Below are positions 29,989 through 39,536 of a DNA stretch of 54,978 nt, one piece after another. This DNA is from an uncultured Clostridiaceae bacterium. Its GTDB lineage: Bacteria; Bacillota; Clostridia; TANB77; CAG-508. A program made the position numbers and the translations under genes. The first letter of the stretch is position 1. Each line of letters starts with the position of its first letter. The notes below the pieces were generated by a model. It was given only the letters and a program-made list of their open reading frames with translations. It made no database searches and was not told where the DNA came from. The stretch is from assembly GCA_946493085.1 (NCBI GenBank), contig CAMMAC010000009.1, forward strand, positions 1 through 54,978, given 5' to 3'.

Positions 29989-30121
29989 AGACAAAAGAGG
30001 GTTCTTATTTTAGAATCTTCTTTTTAAAATGAGTACAAAAAACAAAATATCTTAAGTCATAAAATAGCATTTCTAAAATACAAATAAAATAAGAGTGTAT
30101 GGTAGAAGTGAGGTTTTAATT

Positions 30122-32300
30122 TTGAAAAAACAAAATCATAAAATAGAAAAAGAAAGAAAAAAGAAAAGAACAGCACAGCAAATATTAAAAGAAAAATTAG
30201 AAAAGAAAATAAAAAAAGAAGATAGAAATAAAGAAATAGAAAAATGGAAGAAAAGGAAGCCTATTAATTTTAAAAAGTTAGGAAAAAAAGAAGCAAAGAG
30301 AGAAGAAAATATAGGAAATATTACAAGAAAGAAAAGAATGAAATGGGAAATGATAATTGCCCTTAGTATTCTAGCAGCATTACTGACAAGAATTGCCTGC
30401 ATACAGTTTATACAAGGAGAAGAGTTGCAAGCTATGGCTTATAGGCAACAAACGTTAGATAGAAAGATTAACCCAAAAAGAGGAACAATTTATGATGCAA
30501 CAGGGAAAGTAGCATTAGCAGTGAGTGCTACTGTACAAACCATTACCGTAAATCCTGTTAATATTGCAAAAGAAGATAAAGAAAAAGTAGCAAAAGCACT
30601 TTCCGATATTTTTGAATTGGATTATGAGACTGTGCTAAAAAAAGTAAAGAAAAATAGCTCTATCGAAACCATTATTAAAAAAGTAGAAAAAGAAAGAGCA
30701 GATGTTTTGCGTGTTTGGATGCAAGAAAATGGAATAGAAACAGGAATTAATATAGATGAGGATACAAAAAGATATTATCCTTTTAACAATTTAGCATCAC
30801 AAGTAATCGGATTTTGTGGTAGTGATAACCAAGGGTTAGATGGAATAGAAGCAATATATGAAGAAGAATTAAAAGGAGAAAAAGGTAGCATTAGTAAAAT
30901 GACAGATGCCAAGGGAGGAGACATTGATAACACACAAGAAAACTACACACCAGCTATAGATGGAAACGACTTAGTTTTAAGTATAGATAGCACCATCCAG
31001 GGAATTGCAGAAAAATATTTAGAGGAAGCTTGTATTGATAATGTGTGTACAGATGGTGGAAATATTATTATTATGAATCCAAAAACAGGGGATATATTAG
31101 CAATGGCAGGTTATCCTAATTATAATTTGAATGAACCATATACCCCTAATACAGACGAATTAAAATTAAACTGGGATACCCTAACTACAGAAGAGAAAAG
31201 CACAAATTTACAAGCAATGTGGAGAAATAAAGCCATATCCGATACTTATGAACCTGGTTCTACCTTTAAATTAGTAACAGCCTCTGCAGCACTGGAAGAA
31301 GGAATTACCACAACAGATAAAGAAGGAGAATTTAATTGCTCTGGCTCCATTGAAATTGCAGGAGTAAGGATGAAATGTTGGAGGTATTATAGACCACATG
31401 GGCCAGAAAGTTTAAGGCAAGCATTAATGAATTCTTGCAATCCTGTTTTTATTGGACTAGGACAAAAATTAGGAGTACAGACTTACTATAGTTACTTAAA
31501 TAAATATGGCTTTTTAAGGAAAACAGGAATTGATTTGCCGGGAGAAGCAAAGGGCATTTTCTTAGCAGAAAATAAAGTAGGTCCAGTAGAACTAGGTACC
31601 ATTGCCTTTGGTCAAAGATTTGAAGTAACACCATTGCAGATGATTACGATGGTATCTACTATTGCTAATCGGAGGAACTTATGTACAGCCAAGAATTGTA
31701 AAAGCCATTGTAGATAGTCAAACAGGAGAAAGAAAAGAAGTGGAAGTCATCAAAAAAGATAGAGTCATTTCAGAGGAAACTGCCAAAAATGTACTAAGTA
31801 TGATGGAAAGCGTAGTAGCAGAAGGAACAGGAAAAAATGCACAAGTAAAAGGGTATCGTATAGGAGGAAAAACAGGGACTTCAGAAGATGGTGTAAATAC
31901 AGGAAAATATGTTACTTCTTTTATAGGTGTAGCACCTATATCTAATCCGCAAGTGACAGTATTAATAACACTATATAATCCAACAGGAGAAGGAGGTCAC
32001 CAAGGAGGAGGTGTAGCAGCGCCAATCGGAGCACAAATATTTGGAGAAGTACTTCCTTATTTAGAAATTCCAAAAGATGATGAAGATAACGTAGAGGTAA
32101 TAGAACAAGTAGAAGTACCAAATGTAGAAGGATTAACAGTAGAAGAAGCAGATAAAATATTAGAAGAATTAGGGTTAGAAATGTATACAGAGGAGGAACA
32201 AACAGAAGAGATAGATGCTAAAAATACAATTATAAAAGGGCAAACACCAAGCAAAGGAATTACAGTAAATAAAGGAAGTAATGTGTTTGTGGAGTTTTGA
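30122..32300 (+). CDS. Class B penicillin-binding protein (FtsI/SpoVD-like) with PASTA domain and +1 frameshift at CGG
   Basis: This division-cluster transpeptidase is 725 residues when joined. I prefer the TTG at 30122, 8 bases after GTGAGG; a GTG at 30095 is in frame too. It has a highly basic N-terminus, a membrane helix (about 76-92), then RGTIYDATGKVALAVSA, active-site PGSTFK (Ser380) and MNSCNP. Codon 517 is CGG (31670). The zero frame loses the KTG motif and ends at 31717. Skipping the C gives IANGGTYVQPRIV, collinear with IANDGILMQPRIV in the paralogue at 20396. GGKTGTSE and a PASTA domain follow. Without the shift the enzyme would be inactive. Confidence 0.9.
31670..31673 (+). other. 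+1 recoding site C-GGA in the dcw PBP
   Basis: In-frame CGG after AAT. Skipping C restores ANGGTYVQPRIV. The uninterrupted paralogue in this window shows the same spacing. Confidence 0.88.
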
Positions 32301-32326
32301 TATGAGTTGGTATGAAAAATATATAG

Positions 32327-32360
32327 AAAAAAGGTGCCTGAAATTACAAGGCACCTTTTT
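32327..32360 (+). terminator. Terminator after the dcw PBP
   Basis: AAAAAGGTGCC (32327-32337) pairs with GGCACCTTTTT (32350-32360). It ends the first part of the dcw cluster. Confidence 0.8.
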
Positions 32361-32517
32361 ATGAATTTTGAGCAATTTTCTTATCTAATGCTGCAAAATA
32401 TTATCGTAAATCAATGAGATAATTAAATTAAAAATAAGAAATAATGCAAAAGGCTAGAAAAATAGAAAAAAATGTGTTAAAATATAAAGAGTGAAAATGT
32501 ATTAAAGGGGGACATAA

Positions 32518-33474
32518 ATGAGAAAAGTAATATTAATGGGAGTACCACATCATAACAACTTGGGAGATAATGCAATTGCTATAGCAGAAAAAAAATATAT
32601 AAAGGATAATTTCCCAGAGTTTCAATATTACGAAATTGCAGAGGAAACATTGGAAAGGTGCATAGATAAAGTAAAGGATTATGTGAGAGAAAATGATATT
32701 ATCTTTATGCATGGAGGAGGAAATTTAGGAGATGAGTATTTATATGTAGAAGAAGCTAGAAGGAAAGTTATACAACTATTTCCAAATAATACTATTACTA
32801 TTCTTCCACAAACTATGCATTTTAGTAATACAAAGAAAGGACAAGAAGAACTGGAAAAGAGCAAAGAAATATATGCAAAGCATAAAAAGTTAACAATAGT
32901 GGCAAGAGAAAAAATTTCTTATGAAGAGATGAAAAAACAATTTCCATACAATCGTGTTATACAAACTACAGATATGGTAACGTATTTAAACGAAACAAAG
33001 AAAGAAGGAAAAAGAGAGGGAGTTCTATTTATATTAAGAGATGATGTAGAAAAAGATTTAGACGCAGAACAGATAGCTAAGTTAAGACAAATAGTGAAAA
33101 AATATTTTGATAAAATAGAATATAGTGATACAGCAAAAGGAAATCCTATTAAGGGAAAGGAACGAGAACAAAAAGTAGAAGAACTACTTATGAAGTATCG
33201 AAAATCACAATTAGTTATTACTGATAGACTACATGGAATGATTTTTGCGGCTATAACTAGCACGCCGTGTATTGCTTTAAAAAATTATAATCATAAAGTA
33301 GAAGCGACTTATGAGACATTGAAGCATTTAGATTATATAAAGTATGTAAATAGTGTAGACGAGGTAGAAAGACAAATTCAATACCTTTTAAATACAGAAT
33401 TTGAAAAATATAATAATGATTTTGCTATTAGATCATTACAAAAAATAGTAAAAGGAGAGAAAGAAATTGAATAA
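32518..33474 (+). CDS. Polysaccharide pyruvyl transferase family protein
   Basis: A 318-residue protein with the features of the PS_pyruv_trans family, which transfers pyruvate to sugars of surface polysaccharides. It has GVPHHNNLGDNAIAIAEKKY at the N-terminus, FMHGGGNLGDEY, TILPQTMHF, and the C-terminal ITDRLHGMIFAAITSTPCIALKNYNHK. It starts at ATG after AAAGGGGG and overlaps the next gene by 8 bases, so the two are translationally coupled. It opens a six-gene island inside the dcw cluster. Confidence 0.85.
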   Translation: MRKVILMGVPHHNNLGDNAIAIAEKKYIKDNFPEFQYYEIAEETLERCIDKVKDYVRENDIIFMHGGGNLGDEYLYVEEARRKVIQLFPNNTITILPQTMHFSNTKKGQEELEKSKEIYAKHKKLTIVAREKISYEEMKKQFPYNRVIQTTDMVTYLNETKKEGKREGVLFILRDDVEKDLDAEQIAKLRQIVKKYFDKIEYSDTAKGNPIKGKEREQKVEELLMKYRKSQLVITDRLHGMIFAAITSTPCIALKNYNHKVEATYETLKHLDYIKYVNSVDEVERQIQYLLNTEFEKYNNDFAIRSLQKIVKGEKEIE

Positions 33475-34357
33475 GGAAGAGATAAGATTTAGTGTAATTA
33501 TTCCTGCTTATAATGTAGAAAAATATATAGGAAGAGCGATACAGAGTGTAATGAATCAAACTTTTGAAAACTATGAGGTATTAGTAGTAGATGATTGTTC
33601 AACAGATAATACAGTAAGAGAAATAGAAAAATCAAAAAATAGTAAATTAAAACTTTTAAAAACAGAAAAAAATTCTGGGACAGCAGGGGCTCCCAGAAAT
33701 ATTGCACTTGAAGAGGCAAGAGGAGAGTATATTATATTTTTAGATGGAGACGATACTTTATATAACAATGAAACATTAAGCAAAATAGATGAAGTAATAG
33801 GAGAAGAGAAACCAGAAATTCTTTTTTTGGGATACGAAGATGTAGGGCAAGGAAACAAAGTAAGAGTTTCTACAAAAGAAAACTCTACCAAAAAAGCACG
33901 TTTGTTATGTGATGTAACTTTTTCTGTGTCAAGTAAATGTTGGAGAAGAGAATTTTTAATCAAAAATAATATGAAGTTTGTAGAAGGAATGTATTATGAA
34001 GATGAAATTTATTCTATCAAGGCAACCATTTTATCTCAAAATACAAAATATGCAAATATAGAAGTGTTTAAATATTATAGAAACAGAGAAGGAAGTGTAA
34101 TGTCTAAGCCTTCTGTAAAAAAATGTTCTGATTGGTATCGTATGCTTGCAGAAGTAATGGACTTGTATGCCATTACACCAGAAGAGTATAAACCATACTT
34201 ATTAAGTTTTATCGAAAATGAAAACGAATCAATACCAAAGAGAATAGGGGCAATTTTACAAGCATTAGAAAATGGTGGACCTATAAAATTATTACCAAAA
34301 CGAGAATATAAATATAGGAGTTTTTTTGATAATGAAAACAACAATAGTAATAGTTAG
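33467..34357 (+). CDS. Family 2 glycosyltransferase
   Basis: A 296-residue GT-A glycosyltransferase. FSVIIPAYNVEKYIGRAIQS, VVDDCSTDNT and YIIFLDGDDTLY give the nucleotide-sugar and metal (DGD) motifs. The start is TTG (33467) with AAGGAGAG about 8 bases upstream, overlapping the end of the pyruvyl transferase gene. The acceptor is unknown. A surface glycan or teichoic-acid-like polymer is inferred from neighbours. Confidence 0.88.
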   Translation: MNKEEIRFSVIIPAYNVEKYIGRAIQSVMNQTFENYEVLVVDDCSTDNTVREIEKSKNSKLKLLKTEKNSGTAGAPRNIALEEARGEYIIFLDGDDTLYNNETLSKIDEVIGEEKPEILFLGYEDVGQGNKVRVSTKENSTKKARLLCDVTFSVSSKCWRREFLIKNNMKFVEGMYYEDEIYSIKATILSQNTKYANIEVFKYYRNREGSVMSKPSVKKCSDWYRMLAEVMDLYAITPEEYKPYLLSFIENENESIPKRIGAILQALENGGPIKLLPKREYKYRSFFDNENNNSNS

Positions 34358-34949
34358 ACATACAGAAACGATAGGGAATATAGAAAAAAGATTAACTGGT
34401 AGACATGATTATGAAATAACACCTAGAGGAAAAATTTTAATCGATAAATTAACACAGGAATTAAAAAATATTCCATTTGATAAAGTTTATTCCAGCCCAT
34501 CGGGAAGAGCAATAAAAACGGTAGAGCCATTAGCAAATTGGAATAAAGTTTCCATAGAGATAGACAAAGGATTATCGGAAATGTTTTTTGGGGAATACGA
34601 TGGATGGAAATGGGAAGAAGTTAATCGCATCAATCCTAATATAAAAGCGACACAAAATAAAATTAATGAAATTTGTGGAATACCAAAGCAAGAAACAATG
34701 GAAGAAGTAGCAAAGAGGATGTATGAATGTATCCTAAAGATAACACAGAGTAATGAAGGAAAAAATATATTAATATGTTCGCATGGAGTAGCCATAGAAG
34801 CTTTTTTAAGAAAAATTACCGGTGTTGCGTTTTGTTACGAAAGAGAAAAATATTGCCAATATAATGTAGCAATTAATGAACTAGTGTATGAAAAAAATAA
34901 ATTCAATATAATAAGGTTAGCGGATATAAAATATTTAGGAGGCGAATAA
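34332..34949 (+). CDS. Histidine phosphatase superfamily protein
   Basis: A 205-residue phosphoglycerate-mutase-like phosphatase. The catalytic RHTET lies near residue 9 (family RHG-type motif, here with Thr after His). Conserved features follow: YSSPSGRAIKT, EMFFGEYDGWKWEE (acid residue) and the second histidine in ICSHGVAIEAFL. It overlaps the preceding glycosyltransferase gene. A TTG at 34326 is an alternative start nearer to AGGAG. The substrate is unknown; position suggests a sugar phosphate in the same glycan pathway. Confidence 0.82.
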   Translation: MKTTIVIVRHTETIGNIEKRLTGRHDYEITPRGKILIDKLTQELKNIPFDKVYSSPSGRAIKTVEPLANWNKVSIEIDKGLSEMFFGEYDGWKWEEVNRINPNIKATQNKINEICGIPKQETMEEVAKRMYECILKITQSNEGKNILICSHGVAIEAFLRKITGVAFCYEREKYCQYNVAINELVYEKNKFNIIRLADIKYLGGE

Positions 34950-34950
34950 T

Positions 34951-35997
34951 ATGTCTGTAAAAAAAGATTTAATTTCTATTATTATTCCAGTTTATAAAGT
35001 GGAGAAATATTTAGAAAAATGCCTGCAAAGTGTAATACATCAAACCTATCAAAATCTACAGATTATAATAATAGATGATGGTTCACCAGATAATTGTGGA
35101 AAAATATGTGATCAATATGCTAAGCTAGATAGTAGAATAGAAGTGATACACAAAGAAAACCAAGGACTTTCTGCTGCTAGAAATTTGGGAATTAGTAAGG
35201 CAAAAGGGAAATATATAGGATTTGTAGACAGTGATGACTGGATTAGTGAACATATGTATGAACATATGCACCAAATTATAACAGAAAAAAAGGCAGATGT
35301 ATGTATTTGCAATTTCTATAATGTGATAGAGAACGAAAATAAAATAAAAAATGCAAACAAAGGTATTCAAGAATATAATAAATTACAAATACTAAAAGAA
35401 GTATTATTGGACAAAAAAATTCAAAGCTACGCATGGAACAAGTTATATAAAAGAGAATTATTTAATGAAGTACAATATCCTGTAGGTAAAAAATATGAAG
35501 ATATAGGAACTACCTTCTATGTGTTAGAACAATGTGATAAGATTGTAGTAACGGGAGAGCCAGAGTACTATTATTTCAATAGAGCAGATAGTATAGTGAA
35601 CCATAATACAGAACAAACAATTTTAGATTATATGGAACTTGTAAATAATAGATATGATTATATTGAAAAAAGATATAAAGAATTAAAAAAATATAATGAA
35701 TACTATTTAGCAAAAATTTTACTAACAGCTTATTCGGATGCTTCTGGATTAGAAAATATTGGAGAACCACTAAAGAGAGAATTAAATCAAATGCATAAAA
35801 AAGTAAAAGGAATAGTTCAAGAAAATGAAAAAGAAATCTATTCATTTTTTGGTAAAAAACAACAAAAACAGTTAATAGAATTATTGAATATAAGTAAAAA
35901 GAAGATGAAAAAGGAAAAAATGATTGCAATTGCAGATAAAACGGCAGTAAATCCAAGTATGTCAATTTCTATGAATCCGCAATTAGAAAGTATATAA
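34951..35997 (+). CDS. Family 2 glycosyltransferase
   Basis: A 348-residue GT-A enzyme with ISIIIPVYKVEKYLEKCLQS, IIDDGSPDNCGKICD, GLSAARNLGISKAKG and FVDSDDW. It begins one base after the phosphatase stop. The C-terminal part (about 230-348) is Lys-rich and probably helical. It likely extends a cell-surface polysaccharide with the neighbouring transferases. Confidence 0.9.
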   Translation: MSVKKDLISIIIPVYKVEKYLEKCLQSVIHQTYQNLQIIIIDDGSPDNCGKICDQYAKLDSRIEVIHKENQGLSAARNLGISKAKGKYIGFVDSDDWISEHMYEHMHQIITEKKADVCICNFYNVIENENKIKNANKGIQEYNKLQILKEVLLDKKIQSYAWNKLYKRELFNEVQYPVGKKYEDIGTTFYVLEQCDKIVVTGEPEYYYFNRADSIVNHNTEQTILDYMELVNNRYDYIEKRYKELKKYNEYYLAKILLTAYSDASGLENIGEPLKRELNQMHKKVKGIVQENEKEIYSFFGKKQQKQLIELLNISKKKMKKEKMIAIADKTAVNPSMSISMNPQLESI

Positions 35998-36184
35998 ATC
36001 TGAGGAGTATAGATTTTATAAGTCAGAGAAGCGTTATATATTTTTATTAAGTAGTAAAAATATATAATGTTTTTTTGTTAGAGATTGCCGTATAAATATG
36101 AAGAAAAAAGTTTATTTCTCCAACAAACTGTACAAAATTCCTATAGATGTGATATACTCTTGAAAAAAGAAAGGTGGACAAACA

Positions 36185-37345
36185 ATGGAGAAAAAAGTAA
36201 CTAAAAACATTTCCTATATAGGAGTAGATGATAAAGATTTAGATTTATTTGAAAGCCAATATCCTTTACCACACGGCGTCTCCTACAATTCTTATGTAAT
36301 AGAGGATGAGAAAATAGTAGTAATGGATACTGTAGATAAAAGAAAAACTGAGGAGTGGATAGATAATTTAGAAAAGGTTTTAGAAGGTAGAAAAGTAGAT
36401 TACTTAGTCATTTCTCATTTAGAACCAGACCACTCTGCTAATATACAGTTGTTAGCGGAAAAATATCCAGAAATGCAATTGATTGTAAATAGCAAAACAG
36501 CATGTATGCTTCCACAATTTTTCCCAATGGATATGAGTAAGAGGCAAGTAATTGTAGGAGAAGGAGATACAGTTTCTATAGGGAAACATATTTTGCAATT
36601 TTTTATGGCACCGATGGTACATTGGCCAGAAGTAATGGTAACTTATGAACAAACAGAGAAAATATTATTTTCAGCAGATGGATTTGGAAAATTTGGTGCA
36701 TTAGATACTGAGGAAAATTGGGAAGAGGAAGCAAGAAGATACTATTTTAATATAGTAGGAAAATATGGCATGCAAGTGCAAAGCTTGCTAAAAAAAGCAG
36801 CTACACTAGATGTTCAAATGATTTGTCCATTACATGGCCCGATATTAAAAGAAAATTTATCTTATTATATAGAGAAATATGATAAGTGGAGTCGTTATGA
36901 AGCAGAGAAAGACGGCGTATTAATTGCCTATAATTCTATTTATGGAAATACCAGAAAAGTAGTAGAAGAATTAGAAAACATATTAAAAGAGCAAGGTGCT
37001 AAAGCAGTAGTAGTAAGAGATTTAGCAAGAAGTGATATCGCAGAAGTAGTATCACAAGCCTTTTATTATGATAAATTAATACTTGCCTCTACTACTTATG
37101 ATGCAGGACTATTTCCGTATGTAGAAACCTTTTTAAGAAGATTAAAACATAAAAATTATCAGAAAAGAAAAATAGGACTTATAGAAAATGGTTCATGGGC
37201 ACCTATGGCAGCAAAATGTATGAAAGAAATTCTAGGCGAGATGAAAGAAATAGAAATAGTAGAACCAGTTGTGAGTATCAAAACAAGTATGAAAGAAGAA
37301 AATAAGGAGCAAATGAACATTTTAGCAAAAGCTATATTGAATTAA
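36185..37345 (+). CDS. Flavodiiron protein (FprA-type)
   Basis: A 386-residue oxygen or nitric-oxide reductase of anaerobes. The N-terminal metallo-beta-lactamase domain (about 1-250) has the diiron ligands HLEPDH (residues 78-83), MVHWPEVM, SADGFGKFG and CPLHGPIL. A flavodoxin domain follows (about 255-386), with YNSIYGNTRKVVEE, STTYDAGLFP and ENGSWAPMAAK for FMN. No rubredoxin or NADH-dependent reductase domain is fused. It is consistent with an anaerobic lifestyle and is an unusual neighbour for wall genes. Confidence 0.92.
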   Translation: MEKKVTKNISYIGVDDKDLDLFESQYPLPHGVSYNSYVIEDEKIVVMDTVDKRKTEEWIDNLEKVLEGRKVDYLVISHLEPDHSANIQLLAEKYPEMQLIVNSKTACMLPQFFPMDMSKRQVIVGEGDTVSIGKHILQFFMAPMVHWPEVMVTYEQTEKILFSADGFGKFGALDTEENWEEEARRYYFNIVGKYGMQVQSLLKKAATLDVQMICPLHGPILKENLSYYIEKYDKWSRYEAEKDGVLIAYNSIYGNTRKVVEELENILKEQGAKAVVVRDLARSDIAEVVSQAFYYDKLILASTTYDAGLFPYVETFLRRLKHKNYQKRKIGLIENGSWAPMAAKCMKEILGEMKEIEIVEPVVSIKTSMKEENKEQMNILAKAILN

Positions 37346-37413
37346 AACAAAAAACATGGTATATTGTGTGCGAAACCAAAAATAAAGCAAACAAGTAAAT
37401 AGGAGGACAAAGC

Positions 37414-37839
37414 ATGATTTACACAGAAAAAACAAAAAGAGCGATGCAAATTGCTTATGAAGCACATCATGGACAATTGGATAAGTCAGGTGTTCCTTAC
37501 ATTTATCATCCTATTCATTTGGCGGAGCAAATGGATACCGAAACAGAAACTATTGTAGCTTTATTACATGATGTAGTGGAAGACACTCCGGTAAGCATGG
37601 AAGATTTATCGGAAGAATTCACAGAGGAGGTAATAGAAGCTTTAAAGTTATTGACACATGATGAGAACGAAGACTATATGTCTTATGTACAAAAATTAAA
37701 GCAAAATCCTATTAGTAAAAAAGTAAAAAAGGCAGATTTAAAACACAATAGTGACAAGAGCCGATTAACAGAGTGGACAGAAAAAGCGGAGAAGCGTTTT
37801 CAAAAGTACAAGAAAGCAATGGAAATATTGGATGATTAA
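37414..37839 (+). CDS. HD-domain phosphohydrolase (RelA/SpoT HD-like)
   Basis: A 141-residue stand-alone HD protein resembling the hydrolase part of RelA/SpoT. Metal-binding residues occur in AYEAHHGQLDKSG, YIYHPIHLAEQM and ALLHDVVEDTPVS; no synthetase domain is present. A small alarmone hydrolase role or another nucleotide phosphohydrolase activity is possible. The ATG has AGGAGGAC upstream. Confidence 0.78.
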   Translation: MIYTEKTKRAMQIAYEAHHGQLDKSGVPYIYHPIHLAEQMDTETETIVALLHDVVEDTPVSMEDLSEEFTEEVIEALKLLTHDENEDYMSYVQKLKQNPISKKVKKADLKHNSDKSRLTEWTEKAEKRFQKYKKAMEILDD

Positions 37840-37850
37840 AGACTTGTTTG

Positions 37851-37884
37851 GAGACCGATGGAGAAATATCCATCGGCCTCTTTC
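37851..37884 (+). terminator. Terminator after the HD-domain gene
   Basis: CCGATGGA (37855-37862) pairs with TCCATCGG (37869-37876), extended by GAG/CTC across one mismatch, and followed by a short T-run. Confidence 0.55.
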
Positions 37885-38018
37885 TGGCGAGAGGCTACTT
37901 AGTGAAATAATCACTTAGTTCCTACTTGATATTGGAATTGAAAAAAAGATTTACAAATAAAAAGATTAGTTATATAATGTAGCAAGAAAAAATATAATGA
38001 TAAAAAGGAGTACACCAT

Positions 38019-39497
38019 ATGGAATTAGAAGAAATATTAGCAGGCTTAGAAGGATTAAAAGTAAAAGGAACCTTAGAAAAAGAAATTACTAATGTAGAGA
38101 GTGATTCCAGAAAAATAGAAAAAGATGGAATGTTTATTGCCATAAAAGGATTTGATACAGATGGACATTTGTACATAGAAAGTGCCATAGAAAAAGGTGC
38201 AACTGTTATTATGATGCAAGCAGATGTAGCAACAAAAGAAATGATTCAGAAAATACCAGAAGAGGTAACTATCATTTTAAGTGAGAATACAAGACATGCA
38301 CTTGCTATTTGTGCTTGTAATTTCTATGATAACCCATCTAGAAGATTTAAACTAATTGGAATTACTGGAACAAAAGGAAAAACCACCACAGCATTTATGA
38401 CAAAAGCAATTTTAGAAAAAGCAGGAAAAAAGGTAGGATTAATTGGAACAATTGCTTGTTATATTGGAAAAGAAAAAATAGAAGATAGTGATAGAACTAC
38501 ACCAGAAAGTATTAAGTTACAAAAAATGTTCTACGATATGGCAAAAGCAGGTTGTGATGCAGTAGTCATGGAGGTATCTTCTCAAAGTTTAAAATTACAT
38601 AGAGTAGATGGATGCGATTTTGATATAGGAGTATTCACCAATTTCTCAGAAGACCATATTAGTGCTAAAGAACATCCAGACATGCAAGACTATTTTGAAT
38701 CAAAATTAAAATTATTCCATATGTGCAAAACAGGATTTGTGAATAGTGATGATTTATATACATCTAAAGTGCCAAAATTAGTACCAGAATGCGATGTTAC
38801 TACTTATGGAATCGATAATTATTGCAAAGTACTAGCAAAAGACATTACTATTACCAATTCTTATGTGGATTTTAAAGTAAAAATAGGAGATAAAAATGAG
38901 AGAGTAAAAACTTGCATTCCGGGAAGATTTAGTGTATACAATTCTCTTGCAGCTATTTGTGTGGCAATGAAATTGGGATGTAATGCAGAACAAATCAAAG
39001 AAGCCTTATTAGAAGTGAGAGTACCAGGAAGGTCAGAACTTGTTAATAATCCAAAAGATTTAACCATTATGATAGATTATGCCCATTCTCCAGAAAGTCT
39101 AGAAAGTATTTTAAATGCGGTAAAATCTTACACGAGAGGAAGAGTGATTAGCGTATTTGGCTGTGGAGGAGACAGAGATACAAGTAAAAGACCAATTATG
39201 GGAGAAATATCTGGAAGAATTGCAGACTTTACGATTATTACTTCTGATAATCCTCGTACAGAAGATCCAGTAAAAATAGTAGAGCAAATTGAAGAAGGCA
39301 TAAAGAAAACAAAAGGAAAATATATTGTAATAGTAGATAGAGTAGAAGCTATTCGATATGCTATTCAAATGGCAGATAAAAAAGATATTATTGTGCTTGC
39401 AGGAAAAGGACACGAACCATATCAAGAAATCAATGGAGTAAAATATCCTTTTGATGAAAGAATTATTGTAAAAGAAATTATGGAAGAAGGAAAATAA
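38019..39497 (+). CDS. murE: UDP-MurNAc-tripeptide synthetase (meso-DAP-adding)
   Basis: MurE, 492 residues, adds the third residue of the peptidoglycan stem peptide. It has the Mur-ligase ATP loop GITGTKGKTTTAFM (about 111-124), VMEVSSQSL, IDYAHSPESL and GCGGDRDTSKRP. The motif DNPRTEDP is the signature associated with meso-diaminopimelate rather than lysine. This is the start of the second dcw block. murF and murD, often nearby, are absent. Confidence 0.95.
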   Translation: MELEEILAGLEGLKVKGTLEKEITNVESDSRKIEKDGMFIAIKGFDTDGHLYIESAIEKGATVIMMQADVATKEMIQKIPEEVTIILSENTRHALAICACNFYDNPSRRFKLIGITGTKGKTTTAFMTKAILEKAGKKVGLIGTIACYIGKEKIEDSDRTTPESIKLQKMFYDMAKAGCDAVVMEVSSQSLKLHRVDGCDFDIGVFTNFSEDHISAKEHPDMQDYFESKLKLFHMCKTGFVNSDDLYTSKVPKLVPECDVTTYGIDNYCKVLAKDITITNSYVDFKVKIGDKNERVKTCIPGRFSVYNSLAAICVAMKLGCNAEQIKEALLEVRVPGRSELVNNPKDLTIMIDYAHSPESLESILNAVKSYTRGRVISVFGCGGDRDTSKRPIMGEISGRIADFTIITSDNPRTEDPVKIVEQIEEGIKKTKGKYIVIVDRVEAIRYAIQMADKKDIIVLAGKGHEPYQEINGVKYPFDERIIVKEIMEEGK

Positions 39498-39536
39498 AGA
39501 AAACAAAAGGAAAAATAAAGTAAGGAGCGAAATAAA

